Source: UBA8752 sp965657965 (lineage in GTDB: Bacteria > Bacteroidota > Bacteroidia > Flavobacteriales_D > Sanyastnellaceae). Taken from it: DNA of 51,102 bases. Position numbers and translations under genes: made by a program. The notes below the pieces were generated by a model. The model did not search any database. It saw only the letters and a program-made list of their open reading frames with translations, and was not told the origin of the DNA. Where the stretch lies: NCBI GenBank assembly GCA_965657965.1, contig CBFHQM010000019.1, forward strand, positions 1 to 51,102, given 5' to 3'. This document shows positions 24,301 through 32,494 of the stretch, piece by piece. How positions within the stretch are numbered: the first letter of the stretch is position 1; each line of letters opens with the position of its first letter.

Positions 24301-25323
24301 GTTGCTGGACCCGGTGGTGCCAAACAAGACCATGCGGCCCCAATCTTCGTTGAAGGCGAGGCTGTGCGGAATGTCGGCTTGCCCACCGCCCAAATAGGTG
24401 CTGTATAGCAAGCCGCTGCCATCTTCGTTGAACACGGTGATGGCCACGTGGCTAATGCCGTCCTCGAAAACGCCCATCACGGTCTGCACGGCATCGGGTG
24501 TGGTGGGGTAGCCTGGAGCGAAGGCCACGGCGCCGCCAATCAAGGCGCCATTGGGACCATTGCTGGCCGTGGTGCCAAAGTTGTCTCCCGTGGATCCCGC
24601 ATAGGTAGAAAAGGTGATTTCGGGGTCGAGTACCAAGGGCAAGTGAGGGTCATAGGATCCCACGTCTAAGCTCACGGTCTGGCCATCGATGCGGTAGTGA
24701 CACTCCACAGTGAGCATTGTCCCGTCACCTCTCAATTGATAAGCAAAGGGGCGGCCCAGTTGAGCATAGAAATCCGTCCCTTCGTTGTGCAAAGGATGGA
24801 CGAGGTTCAGGCTTCCATCTGGGTTGATTTGTGGTGCAACTCCTGCGTAAGTCCACCCTACAGCGCTGGGATCGACGCCGGGAGCCACAGTGAATTCAAA
24901 CTTGGCGTTTCCGGACCGCGTTCCACGCCAACGCAAGTCAATTCCTTCCCACAGGTCGCGCCTTTCAATGCGGCGCGAGGCCTGCACGTGCTCCGCCCAT
25001 TGCTGTGGATTGTCGCCTAGGTAAAAGTGCAGAGCATCAGGGTCGGTTTCACCTTTGTCCCAGTCGCTCCTTTCACTCGAGGCGGCCCCCAACCATTTGG
25101 CTTGCCAGAGCACGCCGCGTTTGGAACCGGAGTGGTGGTCGGGTGTCGAAGATGGAGCCCATTGCCAACAGGTCCAGCCGTCAGAATCGATTTGAATGCC
25201 CCCGCTCACCACCTCGGTGCGGTGTTGCACATGCTCGGGCCATTGTCCTTCGTTGGGCACGAACCTGACCTGTGCGGTCAGGGCTGGGGCCAGCAAAAGG
25301 AACATGAAGGTGAGTGTGCGCAT
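21307..25323 (-). CDS. Large T9SS type B cargo protein with DUF7948, PKD and Ig-like repeats
   Basis: A 1338-residue secreted protein. A signal peptide (MRTLTFMFLLLAPALTAQ) is followed by a DUF7948-like N-terminal region (about 20-250), a long region with SBBP/propeller-like repeats (about 250-750), a PKD domain with FTWDFGD (about 760-840), four to five Ig-like repeats each with an early CxG and a late TTTYTV segment (about 840-1215), and a type B/gliding-motility C-terminal domain beginning VPSAFTPDGDGLNDGW (about 1221-1338). It is expected to be exported by T9SS, surface-bound or released, and to act in adhesion or matrix; no catalytic domain is seen. Upstream residues to 25530 are not signal-like, so ATG 25323 is the start. 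Confidence 0.88.
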   Translation of the reverse strand: MRTLTFMFLLLAPALTAQVRFVPNEGQWPEHVQHRTEVVSGGIQIDSDGWTCWQWAPSSTPDHHSGSKRGVLWQAKWLGAASSERSDWDKGETDPDALHFYLGDNPQQWAEHVQASRRIERRDLWEGIDLRWRGTRSGNAKFEFTVAPGVDPSAVGWTYAGVAPQINPDGSLNLVHPLHNEGTDFYAQLGRPFAYQLRGDGTMLTVECHYRIDGQTVSLDVGSYDPHLPLVLDPEITFSTYAGSTGDNFGTTASNGPNGALIGGAVAFAPGYPTTPDAVQTVMGVFEDGISHVAITVFNEDGSGLLYSTYLGGGQADIPHSLAFNEDWGRMVLFGTTGSSNFPTTAGVHQPNLAAGPATDVTVYGVDSQPNGVDGYIASFNATDFTLEASTYFGGTGIDGLNEAPGLRANFGDNYRGQIDIGPDGSVWIATTTTSPDIDLPGSPPHAGGFDALVAGFDQDLTTLLCGRTFGGSGNDAAYSVEVAPDNSFGAFGALEILVGGGTTSNDLPLPGGSIQPAPAGSVDGWIAQMNAGPDDLIVQFATYHGLDDYDQVYFVQRDLSGRPYAYGQARGGMPAIGDVYANPNSGQYITCFLPDLSDIEWQTTIGTGSNAIDISPTAFLVSECQQVYISGWGGQTNANSGTADVAGSTTFGLPITDSPFQNNTDGSDFYLAVLAPDATDLVYATFFGGPFSNEHVDGGSSRFDQNGTVYQSVCAGCGGMNDFPSSNNAWSSNNPSPNCNMGVFKFELGKLNANIDIDGPDQFCQGDNVQFENNTNGPAAFTWDFGDANFSNEVAPEHLYGIAGTFEVEVIAEDTTGCLESDTAYVSVTIALAAEPVIQPVDPLCLGESVSLAGSGNGTLIWGASNSLSDTDTDSPLAEPNVTTTYTLTDATNCGNETAEITVEVVDMATTPSGDTQICLGDGTPLSVTSPVASAPNWTYDWMPTNGLSDPDAPDPVASPTESTNYTVTVTTPEGCERIHNINVDVVPGIPGDNVYPNVPLCIGQSIALSADDGNTWVWSPTIGLNNPASQTPTATPTTTTTYTVAISNLCGTGTDEVTVELIVPEAFAEPGGTVCAGEAFPVAASGGVAYQWVPGSLVTNPGISQTTVATATNQTFTVYVTDSDGCVASAEVQVNVFPQPTVEAGPDQRQDWLEPTFLYGSVQGADVDSLWWTPENPLSCSSCLIPEVLIQDDMDFTLHVIDDNGCRSADVVSVSFNYPLYVPSAFTPDGDGLNDGWRPEGHWLNGAGTHLLGLPDGSILPNYRVEVWSRWGECIWASIDPRAYWTGGVGGPGVSNKVSAVGDGLHLAQPDVYTWVVHFPTSKGIERRTGKVTLVR

Positions 25324-25378
25324 GATTAAAGAAACAAGTTCGGAAAGGATTCGTTGCTTCTTCGAATAAGATGGTTTG

Positions 25379-26401
25379 TCAGTGAATCCTGTCGGCGAGG
25401 ATGCGCATTTCGATGGAGGGTGCAATGCGCTCGTGAAGGATGCGGTAAACGCACTCTGCAACGGGCATGGGCACGTCGAACTTTTGGTTGATTTGGTGAA
25501 TGCCCAAGGCCGCTGGGTAGCCTTCTGCAATCATGTCCATTTCCACCAACGCACCGGTGACGCGGTAGCCCTTTCCAACCATGGTTCCCAAGGTTCGATT
25601 CCGACTATGGGGAGAGTAAGCGGTGACGAGCAAGTCGCCCAAATAGGCCGAAGCACTCACGTCTCGGGCCGTTTCATTGACCGCATTCAAAAAGCGATTG
25701 GTCTCTTTTAACGCGTTGGAAATGAGCACCGCAATGAAATTGTCTCCCAGGCCCATGCCGTGGGCAATTCCCGCCGCGACAGCATAGATGTTCTTGAGTA
25801 CGGCGGCGAGCTCAATGCCAAAAATGTCGTCCGTGGTGTGCGTCCTGAGCCAAGGGTTGCGCAGCCGGTTGGCGAGATGCTGAGCCAAATTTTCGTTGGA
25901 GCAGGCTAGGGTCAGGTAGGTCCAGTTCTCTCGCGCCACCTCCTCTGCATGACTGGGTCCTGCGATCAAGCCGATTCTGCCGTAAGGGACCCCCATCATT
26001 TTATGCAGGTAGCGCGCGGGAATGTGATGCTGGTCGGTCACCAATCCTTTGACAGCATTAAAAACGACTTTGTTTTCGAGGCCTTGGACTTGATTTCCGC
26101 GCAGGGCGTCGTCTAAGTATGCACTGGGTACAGCCAGAACAATGATGTCGCTGTTGTCCACCACGGTTTGAATGTCCGTAGACATGTTCAGGCGGTCCAA
26201 GGGCAGTGAAAGGCTCCTTAAATAAAGCGGGTTGTGGGCTGTTTTTGCAATGTGATTCAAAGACGACTCGCGCCGAACCCACCAGTTCACGGGGTGTTCG
26301 CAGGCGTCTTCGTGCCGTGTAAACAGGTGAGCCAAAGCGGTGGCCCAGCTTCCACTTCCGATGATGCCAATGCGCTTGGAGGACAGGGCTTCGTTGGCCA
26401 T
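25379..26401 (-). CDS. gpsA: Glycerol-3-phosphate dehydrogenase [NAD(P)+]
   Basis: Reduces dihydroxyacetone phosphate to glycerol 3-phosphate for phospholipid synthesis. The 340-residue product has the N-terminal GxGxW dinucleotide motif (IGIIGSGSWATALAHL), the IVLAVPS segment, and the conserved active-site region GIELAAVLKNIYAVAAGIAHGMG with the catalytic lysine. The open frame extends 30 codons upstream, but ATG 26401 sits just before the Rossmann motif. Divergent from glyQS across 95 bases. Confidence 0.95.
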   Translation of the reverse strand: MANEALSSKRIGIIGSGSWATALAHLFTRHEDACEHPVNWWVRRESSLNHIAKTAHNPLYLRSLSLPLDRLNMSTDIQTVVDNSDIIVLAVPSAYLDDALRGNQVQGLENKVVFNAVKGLVTDQHHIPARYLHKMMGVPYGRIGLIAGPSHAEEVARENWTYLTLACSNENLAQHLANRLRNPWLRTHTTDDIFGIELAAVLKNIYAVAAGIAHGMGLGDNFIAVLISNALKETNRFLNAVNETARDVSASAYLGDLLVTAYSPHSRNRTLGTMVGKGYRVTGALVEMDMIAEGYPAALGIHQINQKFDVPMPVAECVYRILHERIAPSIEMRILADRIH

Positions 26402-26434
26402 GTGGCCAAGGTACGTCCACACGCACTGAAGGCC

Positions 26435-26442
26435 TATTTTTG
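26435..26442 (+). promoter_or_regulatory. Candidate -7 box for glyQS-pgk
   Basis: TATTTTTG matches TAnnTTTG exactly within the gpsA/glyQS divergent spacer, about 55 bases before the glyQS ATG. No TTG is found at the -33 distance. Confidence 0.4.
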
Positions 26443-26496
26443 CAGCCTCGGGGGTGCAATGCTCACCCCAAAAGTTCCACCCTGACCTCATTTGAC

Positions 26497-28032
26497 ATGG
26501 CCCAACAGGACGACCACCTTAAGCGCGTGATTGGACACGCCAAGGAATACGGATTCGTGTTTCCTTCCAGTGACATTTACGATGGCCTCAGCGCGGCCTA
26601 TGACTACGGTCAATTGGGCGTTGAGCTCAAAAACAACATCAAGGCGTATTGGTGGACCGCCATGGTGCGGATGCACGAAAACATTGTGGGCTTGGACGCC
26701 AGCATTTTCATGCACCCCACCACATGGAAGGCCTCTGGCCACGTGGACGCCTTCAATGATCCGCTCATCGACAACAAGGACAGCAAGAAGCGGTATCGCG
26801 CAGATGTACTCGTGGAGGATCACATCGGCAAGATTGAAGCCAAGATTGCCAAGGATGTGGCCAAGGCTCAGAAGCGGTTTGGAGATGATTTTGACAAAGG
26901 CCAGTTCCTGGCCACCAACGGGAATTGCGTGCGCCGTCAAGCCGAGATCGACGACATCAATGGCCGATTCAAAACCGCAATGGATGCAGAGGACTTGGCC
27001 GCCGTTAAGCAGTTGATTTTGGATTTGGGCATCAAAGACCCCGAAACCGGCTCTGCGAATTGGACGGACGTGCGTCAGTTCAACCTCATGTTCAAGACCG
27101 AACTCGGCGCAGTCAGTGGCGATTCTGGTGCGATTTATCTCCGTCCAGAAACGGCGCAGGGGATTTTCGTGAACTTCTTAAACGTGCAAAAGTCAGGTCG
27201 GATGAAGTTGCCTTTTGGCATCGCTCAAATCGGCAAGGCGTTCCGGAACGAGATCATTGCCCGACAGTTCATTTTCCGCATGCGGGAATTCGAGCAAATG
27301 GAGATGCAGTTTTTCGTGGCCCCTGGAACGCAAGCAAAGTGGTACGACTACTGGAAGGAGGCGCGGATTCAATGGCACAAAGCATTGGGTATGGGTGAGG
27401 ATGCCTATCGTTTTCACGACCACATCAAGTTGGCTCACTATGCGGATGCAGCCTGCGACATCGAGTTCAATTTCCCCATGGGATTCAAAGAGCTCGAGGG
27501 CATTCACAGCCGCACGGACTTTGACTTGACCGCTCACGAAGAGCACAGTGGGCGAAAGCTTCGGTTTTACGACCCCGAAAAGGAGGAGAGCTATGTACCC
27601 TACGTGGTCGAAACGTCCATCGGTTTGGACAGGATGTTCCTCGCGGTGCTGTCCAACGCCTTGCGCACAGAAACATTGGAAGATGGATCTGAGCGTGTGG
27701 TCATGCGCATTGCACCAGCGTTGGCTCCGGTCAAGTTGGCGGTATTGCCCCTTTTGAAAAAAGATGGGTTGCCTGAGAAGGCCCGCGAAATCATGAACTT
27801 GCTCAAGTTGGACCACAGTGTTCAATACGACGAAAAAGACGCCATTGGTCGCCGTTACCGCCGGCAAGACGCCATCGGCACGCCGTTGTGCATTACCGTG
27901 GACCACGACACATTGGAAGACAACGCCGTCACTTTACGTGACCGCGACACCATGAAGCAGGTCCGTGTCCCCATTGCCGACCTGGCCGCTCGCGTGGCTG
28001 AGCGCGTGGGATGGTCCACTTTGTTTGCCTGA
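26497..28032 (+). CDS. glyQS: Glycyl-tRNA synthetase (dimeric, class II)
   Basis: Charges tRNA-Gly. The 511-residue single-chain product is the alpha2 type, not the alpha-beta type. Class II motifs are visible: the N-terminal YDGLSAAYDYGQLGVELK, motif 2 around QIGKAFRNEI, and motif 3 around VETSIGLDRMFLAVL. The RPETAQGIFVNF segment is also characteristic. ATG 26497 is chosen; the frame extends upstream without homology. It is followed 29 bases later by pgk on the same strand. Confidence 0.97.
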   Translation: MAQQDDHLKRVIGHAKEYGFVFPSSDIYDGLSAAYDYGQLGVELKNNIKAYWWTAMVRMHENIVGLDASIFMHPTTWKASGHVDAFNDPLIDNKDSKKRYRADVLVEDHIGKIEAKIAKDVAKAQKRFGDDFDKGQFLATNGNCVRRQAEIDDINGRFKTAMDAEDLAAVKQLILDLGIKDPETGSANWTDVRQFNLMFKTELGAVSGDSGAIYLRPETAQGIFVNFLNVQKSGRMKLPFGIAQIGKAFRNEIIARQFIFRMREFEQMEMQFFVAPGTQAKWYDYWKEARIQWHKALGMGEDAYRFHDHIKLAHYADAACDIEFNFPMGFKELEGIHSRTDFDLTAHEEHSGRKLRFYDPEKEESYVPYVVETSIGLDRMFLAVLSNALRTETLEDGSERVVMRIAPALAPVKLAVLPLLKKDGLPEKAREIMNLLKLDHSVQYDEKDAIGRRYRRQDAIGTPLCITVDHDTLEDNAVTLRDRDTMKQVRVPIADLAARVAERVGWSTLFA

Positions 28033-28061
28033 ACCTCATTCGCTTTACAACCCGCCAAAAC

Positions 28062-29264
28062 ATGGCTTTTCAAGACCTTTCTTTCGACGGCGTTCGCGCC
28101 CTCATCCGTGTGGATTTCAATGTGCCGTTGACCCAGCCTGCCGAGGATGGCAGTCGTGAGGTAACCGACAACACGCGAATTCGCTCTGCTGTGCCCACAA
28201 TCCAGCACGTGTTGGACTCCGGTGGAAGTGTTGTGCTCATGAGTCATCTTGGGCGTCCCAAAGGCCGCGATGCAGCGTTGTCGTTGCAGCACATTTTGCC
28301 CACCTTAGAATCGCTGCTTGGGCGCTCCGTCAAGTTTGCTTCGGATTGCGTTGGCGACGATGCGCTCGAGGTCACCCAGTCTCTGGCCCCAGGAGAAGTG
28401 GCGGTATTGGAGAATTTGCGCTTCCATGGAGAGGAAAAAGCGGGAGACGAGTTTTTTGCAGGCCAGTTGGCAGAGAACGGAGACTTTTACATTAACGATG
28501 CATTTGGCACGGCTCATCGCGCGCATGCCTCCACTGCGGTCATTGCCAAGTTCTTTCCAGAGGACAAGGCCTTTGGCTTCCTGATGGAGGGCGAGGTGAA
28601 GGCGATGGAGAAGGTGTTGGGGAGTGCACAAAAGCCTGTGGCCGCCGTGATCGGAGGTGCCAAAGTGAGCTCCAAATTGGCCGTGCTCAAGAACCTATTG
28701 GACCGTGTGGACAAACTGCTGATTGGCGGTGGAATGGCCTACACCTTTGTTCAGGCCCAAGGCGGTCAAATCGGACAGTCTTTGGTTGAGCCCGACATGC
28801 ACGGCGAGGCGCTAGCGTTGTTGGATGCTGCCAAGGCCAAGGGAATCGAGGTCCATTTGCCATCGGACACACTCTGCGGCGATGGATTCTCTCCTGACGC
28901 AGCCCAACAAACTCACCCCACCAATGCCATTCCCGATGGATGGGAGGGCATGGACATTGGCGCCAATAGCCGCAAAGCTTTTGCTTCGGCTTTGGAAGAT
29001 TGCAAGACCATTTTGTGGAATGGCCCGATGGGCGTGTTTGAGTTTGATCGTTTTGCAGAAGGCACCAATCACATTGCAGACGCCATTGTGGCGGCTACAA
29101 ATTCAGGGGCGTACACCCTTGTTGGCGGTGGAGACTCTGTTGCTGCGGTCAACAAAGCTGGATTGGCAGACAAGGTGAGTTACGTCTCCACGGGAGGTGG
29201 TGCCATGCTCGAAGGATTGGAAGGAAAAACCCTGCCGGGCATTGCCGCCGTTTTGGAGGTGTGA
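28062..29264 (+). CDS. pgk: Phosphoglycerate kinase
   Basis: Glycolytic enzyme moving phosphate between 1,3-bisphosphoglycerate and ADP. The 400-residue product contains RVDFNVPL near the N terminus, MSHLGRPKG, ENLRFHGEE, the hinge-region GGAKVSSKLAVL and the C-terminal nucleotide motif GGGDSVAAVNKAG. Length is standard. ATG 28062 is chosen because it starts just before the first conserved strand. It lies 29 bases after glyQS and may share its transcript; no hairpin terminator is visible in the 84 bases after it. Confidence 0.97.
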   Translation: MAFQDLSFDGVRALIRVDFNVPLTQPAEDGSREVTDNTRIRSAVPTIQHVLDSGGSVVLMSHLGRPKGRDAALSLQHILPTLESLLGRSVKFASDCVGDDALEVTQSLAPGEVAVLENLRFHGEEKAGDEFFAGQLAENGDFYINDAFGTAHRAHASTAVIAKFFPEDKAFGFLMEGEVKAMEKVLGSAQKPVAAVIGGAKVSSKLAVLKNLLDRVDKLLIGGGMAYTFVQAQGGQIGQSLVEPDMHGEALALLDAAKAKGIEVHLPSDTLCGDGFSPDAAQQTHPTNAIPDGWEGMDIGANSRKAFASALEDCKTILWNGPMGVFEFDRFAEGTNHIADAIVAATNSGAYTLVGGGDSVAAVNKAGLADKVSYVSTGGGAMLEGLEGKTLPGIAAVLEV

Positions 29265-29273
29265 GGCCACCAA

Positions 29274-29309
29274 TGACAAAAATCAAGGGCGAATTTGACT
29301 AAAATCAAG
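29274..29309. promoter_or_regulatory. Two-copy 14-base direct repeat upstream of the GH81 gene (candidate operator)
   Basis: TGACAAAAATCAAG (29274-29287) and TGACTAAAATCAAG (29296-29309) match at 13 of 14 positions. Their starts are 22 bases apart, about two helical turns, so a protein could bind both on one face. They end 40 bases before the GH81 ATG and start ten bases after pgk. This layout fits a transcription factor site; the factor is unknown. Confidence 0.5.
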
Positions 29310-29348
29310 AGGGGGAGAGGACTGTAGTGGCTAATTTAAACAGACCAA

Positions 29349-32300
29349 ATGCGTTCTGTTTTCCTTCTCTTTTGTCTGGCCGTTTTTACTGCAACGTGGG
29401 CCCAACCAGACTTGCTCGGTGGTGACCCGCTTTCGACGGCACCTTCTTCTTTCTCTTCTCAATCGCACGGCTTGTCACCAACGGGCCTGTGGAGCGACAC
29501 TTCGGTCCCTTTGCCGACCAATGCCTGGTGGCAAAACATGGTCTTGGGCGGAGGCACCAATACGGTCAATGCGTTGCCGTATTTGCTGCAGGCACACAAC
29601 GACGGGTTGCGCTTTGGCTTTTCTGGGAAGGTGGTTGAGCAGAATTACATTTTCACTTACTTCACGGAGAACCTCAGTTTTGGCGCGGTCAATGGCTTGC
29701 CTGCACGGCAGGTCACAGATTACGGCCCATTGCATGTGAGAATGAGTTGGGGAAATGGCCCTGGATCGATGGCCGCAAGCCTCGTCAGGGGAATGGCATA
29801 CGTGTCTGCAGAATATGAAGCCTTGACCCCAAGATTGGGGACGGTTCATGCCATCACCTCTTTGAATGGAGGTTCCGCCAGTTCCCCAAACACAAACACG
29901 CGATTTGAGGTGGGCCTGAACAACGGCCAAACGTGGGTGATTTATGCCTCAAGTTCCATTACTCTGAGTGCCTCTGGCGGGGCGTTGGTGGCTTCAGGGC
30001 CATTCACGGGAATCCTTCGTGCGGCTGTTCTCCAAGATGGGGGCGACTCTGCCTTGTTGGATGCGCATGCTGGACGAACGCCAACGGGGGGCTCAGTTTC
30101 GGCTACGGCCACCGGAGATATGGGAGAACTCACGTTCAATTGGGAATCGACAGGGTCGGGCCCTTTGCTGATGATGGCCTTGCCTCATCACATGGACGTG
30201 CTGTCTTCCCCCACCACGGTGAGCCTTGTGCGCAATACCATGAAGGGTGACATGACCGGGATCGTGGGCAACACGTGGACCATGGCAGAGCCATTGACCA
30301 CCATTGCTTGGGACAGTCCCAATGGCATTTCGGCTGATTTGGAGCAAGACGTCCGGGATGCTTTGGCCCAAGATGTGGGCTTTGCCGTTACAGCGCCCGA
30401 CCCCTACTTCGGGGGAAAGCAGTTTTCGGCACTCGCCAGGTTGGCCCTCATTGCGGATGAACTCGGGGAGACTTCCCTCGCCAATACCTACCGAAGCAAT
30501 CTAGCCCCGGCGCTTCAGCAGCGGCTGGCGGGCTCAAATGGAGACCCCTTGTTGTACGATCAGAGTTGGGGTGGTTTGGTGGTGTCTTCTGGCATCAATA
30601 ACCCCAGCGCCGCCTTTGGTCAAGGGTATTACAACGACCATCATTTCCATTATGGTTACTGGATTTATGCGGCGGCAGCGATGGCCAAAGACAATCCGGC
30701 GTGGGTGGCAGAATGGGGCGATGAGGTGCTGGAATTGATCCGGGACATTGCAGAGCCTTCAGGGTCAGACGCACACTTCGGCTACATGCGCAATAAGGAT
30801 TGGTTTGTCGGACACTCCTGGGCTGCAGGGCTGTTTGAGTTTGGCGACTCCAGGAATCAAGAGAGCAGTTCGGAGGCAGTCAACGCATGGTACGGGGTGT
30901 ATTTGTATGGCTTGGCCATAGGAGATGACCGGATCCGTGACCTCGGCCGCATGATGTTGGCGACGGAATTGCGTGCGACTTGGAAGTACTGGCAAATCAA
31001 TGCTGGAGAGGGCATCTACCCCGAGCCGTTCGCGTCCAATAAAGTGGTGGGAATTCTGTGGGGAATGAAAGTGGATTACACCACTTTTTTTGGAGCGAAT
31101 GTGGAGTTCATCCACGGGATTCAAATGTTGCCCTACACGCCCATCACAGAAGAGTTGCTTCGCGCGGAATGGATCGAGGAAGAATACCCGGTGGTGTCGG
31201 CGGCACTGAACAGCCCGAGTCTTGGTGAGGGTTGGAAGGGGTTCATATACATGGCCCATGCGGTTATCGACCCTGTGACGGCTTGGAATGAGGCCGCTAC
31301 TCTGAATGGATACGACGATGGCAACACCAAAACCAACACCTTGTATTGGTTGGCAACACGCCCTGGAATTGGTGACGGCGGGGGCAATGGCGGAGGTGTG
31401 ACTGTACTTGGCTGTACTGATTCAGACGCAGTCAATTACGATGCTTCGGCCAATTCTGATGACGGATCTTGCGTCTTTCCAGTGACCCTGTCGGTGGACA
31501 TGAACGACCCTTCATCACCGGATGGCCCCGTTTTCGTGGCCGGAACGTTTAACGGTTGGAACGCAATTTCGGACCCATTGGCTGACCCCGAAGGCGACGG
31601 GATTTGGACCGTGACTATGAATTGGGCCCCAGGGGTGTACGAGTACAAATTTGCCACGTTTGATTGGGGCGCCTCTGAGCAGTTTGCAGGAGGAGAGTCT
31701 TGCACGCTAACGACTGGAGAGTTTGTGAATCGCGTGCTGACTGTGTCCGACGCGATTACACTGCCCGCAGTGTGCTGGGCGAGTTGTGAAACGTGTTCAG
31801 GTGGATGTCCCGAGGACTTGGACGAAGACGGAATCTGCGACAACGTGGACGATTGTGTGGGTGTACTTGATGCCATTGGCGAGTGCAATGGGACGTGCAA
31901 TGCAGACCTCGACGAAGACGGAATCTGCGACACCGAAGACGACTGCATTGGCGTTTTGGATGCGTGTGGGATTTGCAATGGTGCGGGTGCGATTTATGAC
32001 TGTGGTTGCAGTGACATCCCCGAAGGCGATTGTGATTGCAATGGAGGGCAAGGGGATGCCCTAGGCGACTGCGATGGGGATTGTCAAAGCGACAGCAATG
32101 GCAATGGCATCTGTGACCTTGAAGAAGAAGCGGGTTGCACTTACGCTGCGGCGATCAATTACTTGAGTACAGCCACGATGGACGATGGGAGTTGTTTGTG
32201 GGCCCCTGCATCTTGTGCTGTGGACGTGAACATGGATGGTCTTGTGGGCGTGAGCGACATCTTGCTGGTGCTCTCTGCGTTTGGAAGCCAGTGTCCTTGA
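29349..32300 (+). CDS. GH81 endo-beta-1,3-glucanase (laminarinase) with multi-domain C-terminal tail
   Basis: Secreted 983-residue enzyme. Signal peptide residues 1-19 end in TWAQ. Residues about 20-680 form the GH81 domain: PLPTNAWWQNMVLG, YNDHHFHYGYWIYAAA, and NQESSSEAVNAWYGVYLYG, which holds the proposed catalytic Glu. GH81 enzymes cleave internal beta-1,3 links of laminarin. Downstream come a GCTDSDAVNYDASAN repeat (from 688), a starch-binding-like beta-sandwich (VFVAGTFNGWN ... YEYKFATFDWG), Asp/Cys-rich calcium-type repeats (DLDEDGICD twice), a second GCT-DDGSC unit, and a dockerin-like end (DVNMDGLVGVSDILLVLSAF). I see no standard T9SS type A or B domain. Followed by a strong terminator. 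Confidence 0.92.
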   Translation: MRSVFLLFCLAVFTATWAQPDLLGGDPLSTAPSSFSSQSHGLSPTGLWSDTSVPLPTNAWWQNMVLGGGTNTVNALPYLLQAHNDGLRFGFSGKVVEQNYIFTYFTENLSFGAVNGLPARQVTDYGPLHVRMSWGNGPGSMAASLVRGMAYVSAEYEALTPRLGTVHAITSLNGGSASSPNTNTRFEVGLNNGQTWVIYASSSITLSASGGALVASGPFTGILRAAVLQDGGDSALLDAHAGRTPTGGSVSATATGDMGELTFNWESTGSGPLLMMALPHHMDVLSSPTTVSLVRNTMKGDMTGIVGNTWTMAEPLTTIAWDSPNGISADLEQDVRDALAQDVGFAVTAPDPYFGGKQFSALARLALIADELGETSLANTYRSNLAPALQQRLAGSNGDPLLYDQSWGGLVVSSGINNPSAAFGQGYYNDHHFHYGYWIYAAAAMAKDNPAWVAEWGDEVLELIRDIAEPSGSDAHFGYMRNKDWFVGHSWAAGLFEFGDSRNQESSSEAVNAWYGVYLYGLAIGDDRIRDLGRMMLATELRATWKYWQINAGEGIYPEPFASNKVVGILWGMKVDYTTFFGANVEFIHGIQMLPYTPITEELLRAEWIEEEYPVVSAALNSPSLGEGWKGFIYMAHAVIDPVTAWNEAATLNGYDDGNTKTNTLYWLATRPGIGDGGGNGGGVTVLGCTDSDAVNYDASANSDDGSCVFPVTLSVDMNDPSSPDGPVFVAGTFNGWNAISDPLADPEGDGIWTVTMNWAPGVYEYKFATFDWGASEQFAGGESCTLTTGEFVNRVLTVSDAITLPAVCWASCETCSGGCPEDLDEDGICDNVDDCVGVLDAIGECNGTCNADLDEDGICDTEDDCIGVLDACGICNGAGAIYDCGCSDIPEGDCDCNGGQGDALGDCDGDCQSDSNGNGICDLEEEAGCTYAAAINYLSTATMDDGSCLWAPASCAVDVNMDGLVGVSDILLVLSAFGSQCP

Positions 32301-32328
32301 CCGGGGTAGAAAAGCGGTAAAAAAGAAA

Positions 32329-32359
32329 GAAGCCCGGTAAAAACCGGGCTTCTTTTTTT
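32329..32359. terminator. Bidirectional terminator between GH81 gene and tRNA-Cys
   Basis: Perfect 11-bp stem AGAAGCCCGGT (32329-32339) / ACCGGGCTTCT (32343-32353) with an AAA loop, followed by T-run on the plus strand and preceded by an A-rich run that gives a T-rich tail on the minus strand. It serves the GH81 gene on one side and tRNA-Cys on the other. Confidence 0.93.
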
Positions 32360-32361
32360 CG

Positions 32362-32432
32362 AGGTCTGGAGCGGATTCGAACCGCTGTAGCAGCTTTTGC
32401 AGAGCTGAGCCTAGCCACTCGGCCACCAGACC
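32362..32432 (-). tRNA. tRNA-Cys (GCA)
   Basis: A complete 71-base cloverleaf on the minus strand: acceptor GGTCTGG/CCAGACC, D arm with GCCGAGTGGCTAGGC, anticodon stem CAGCT/AGCTG around loop CTGCAAA (anticodon GCA), T arm AGCGG-TTCGAAT-CCGCT, and discriminator U, as expected for cysteine. CCA is not encoded. Confidence 0.97.
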
Positions 32433-32463
32433 CTCATTTGTTTTCCCCACCTTGGCGGGGATG

Positions 32464-32471
32464 CAAATATA
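32464..32471 (-). promoter_or_regulatory. Candidate -7 box for tRNA-Cys
   Basis: Minus-strand TATATTTG matches TAnnTTTG exactly, 31 bases upstream of the mature tRNA 5' end, which leaves a precursor leader of about 25 bases. No clear TTG at -33. Confidence 0.42.
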
Positions 32472-32494
32472 CGGAAGGGAAGCCGCAGGGTTTC

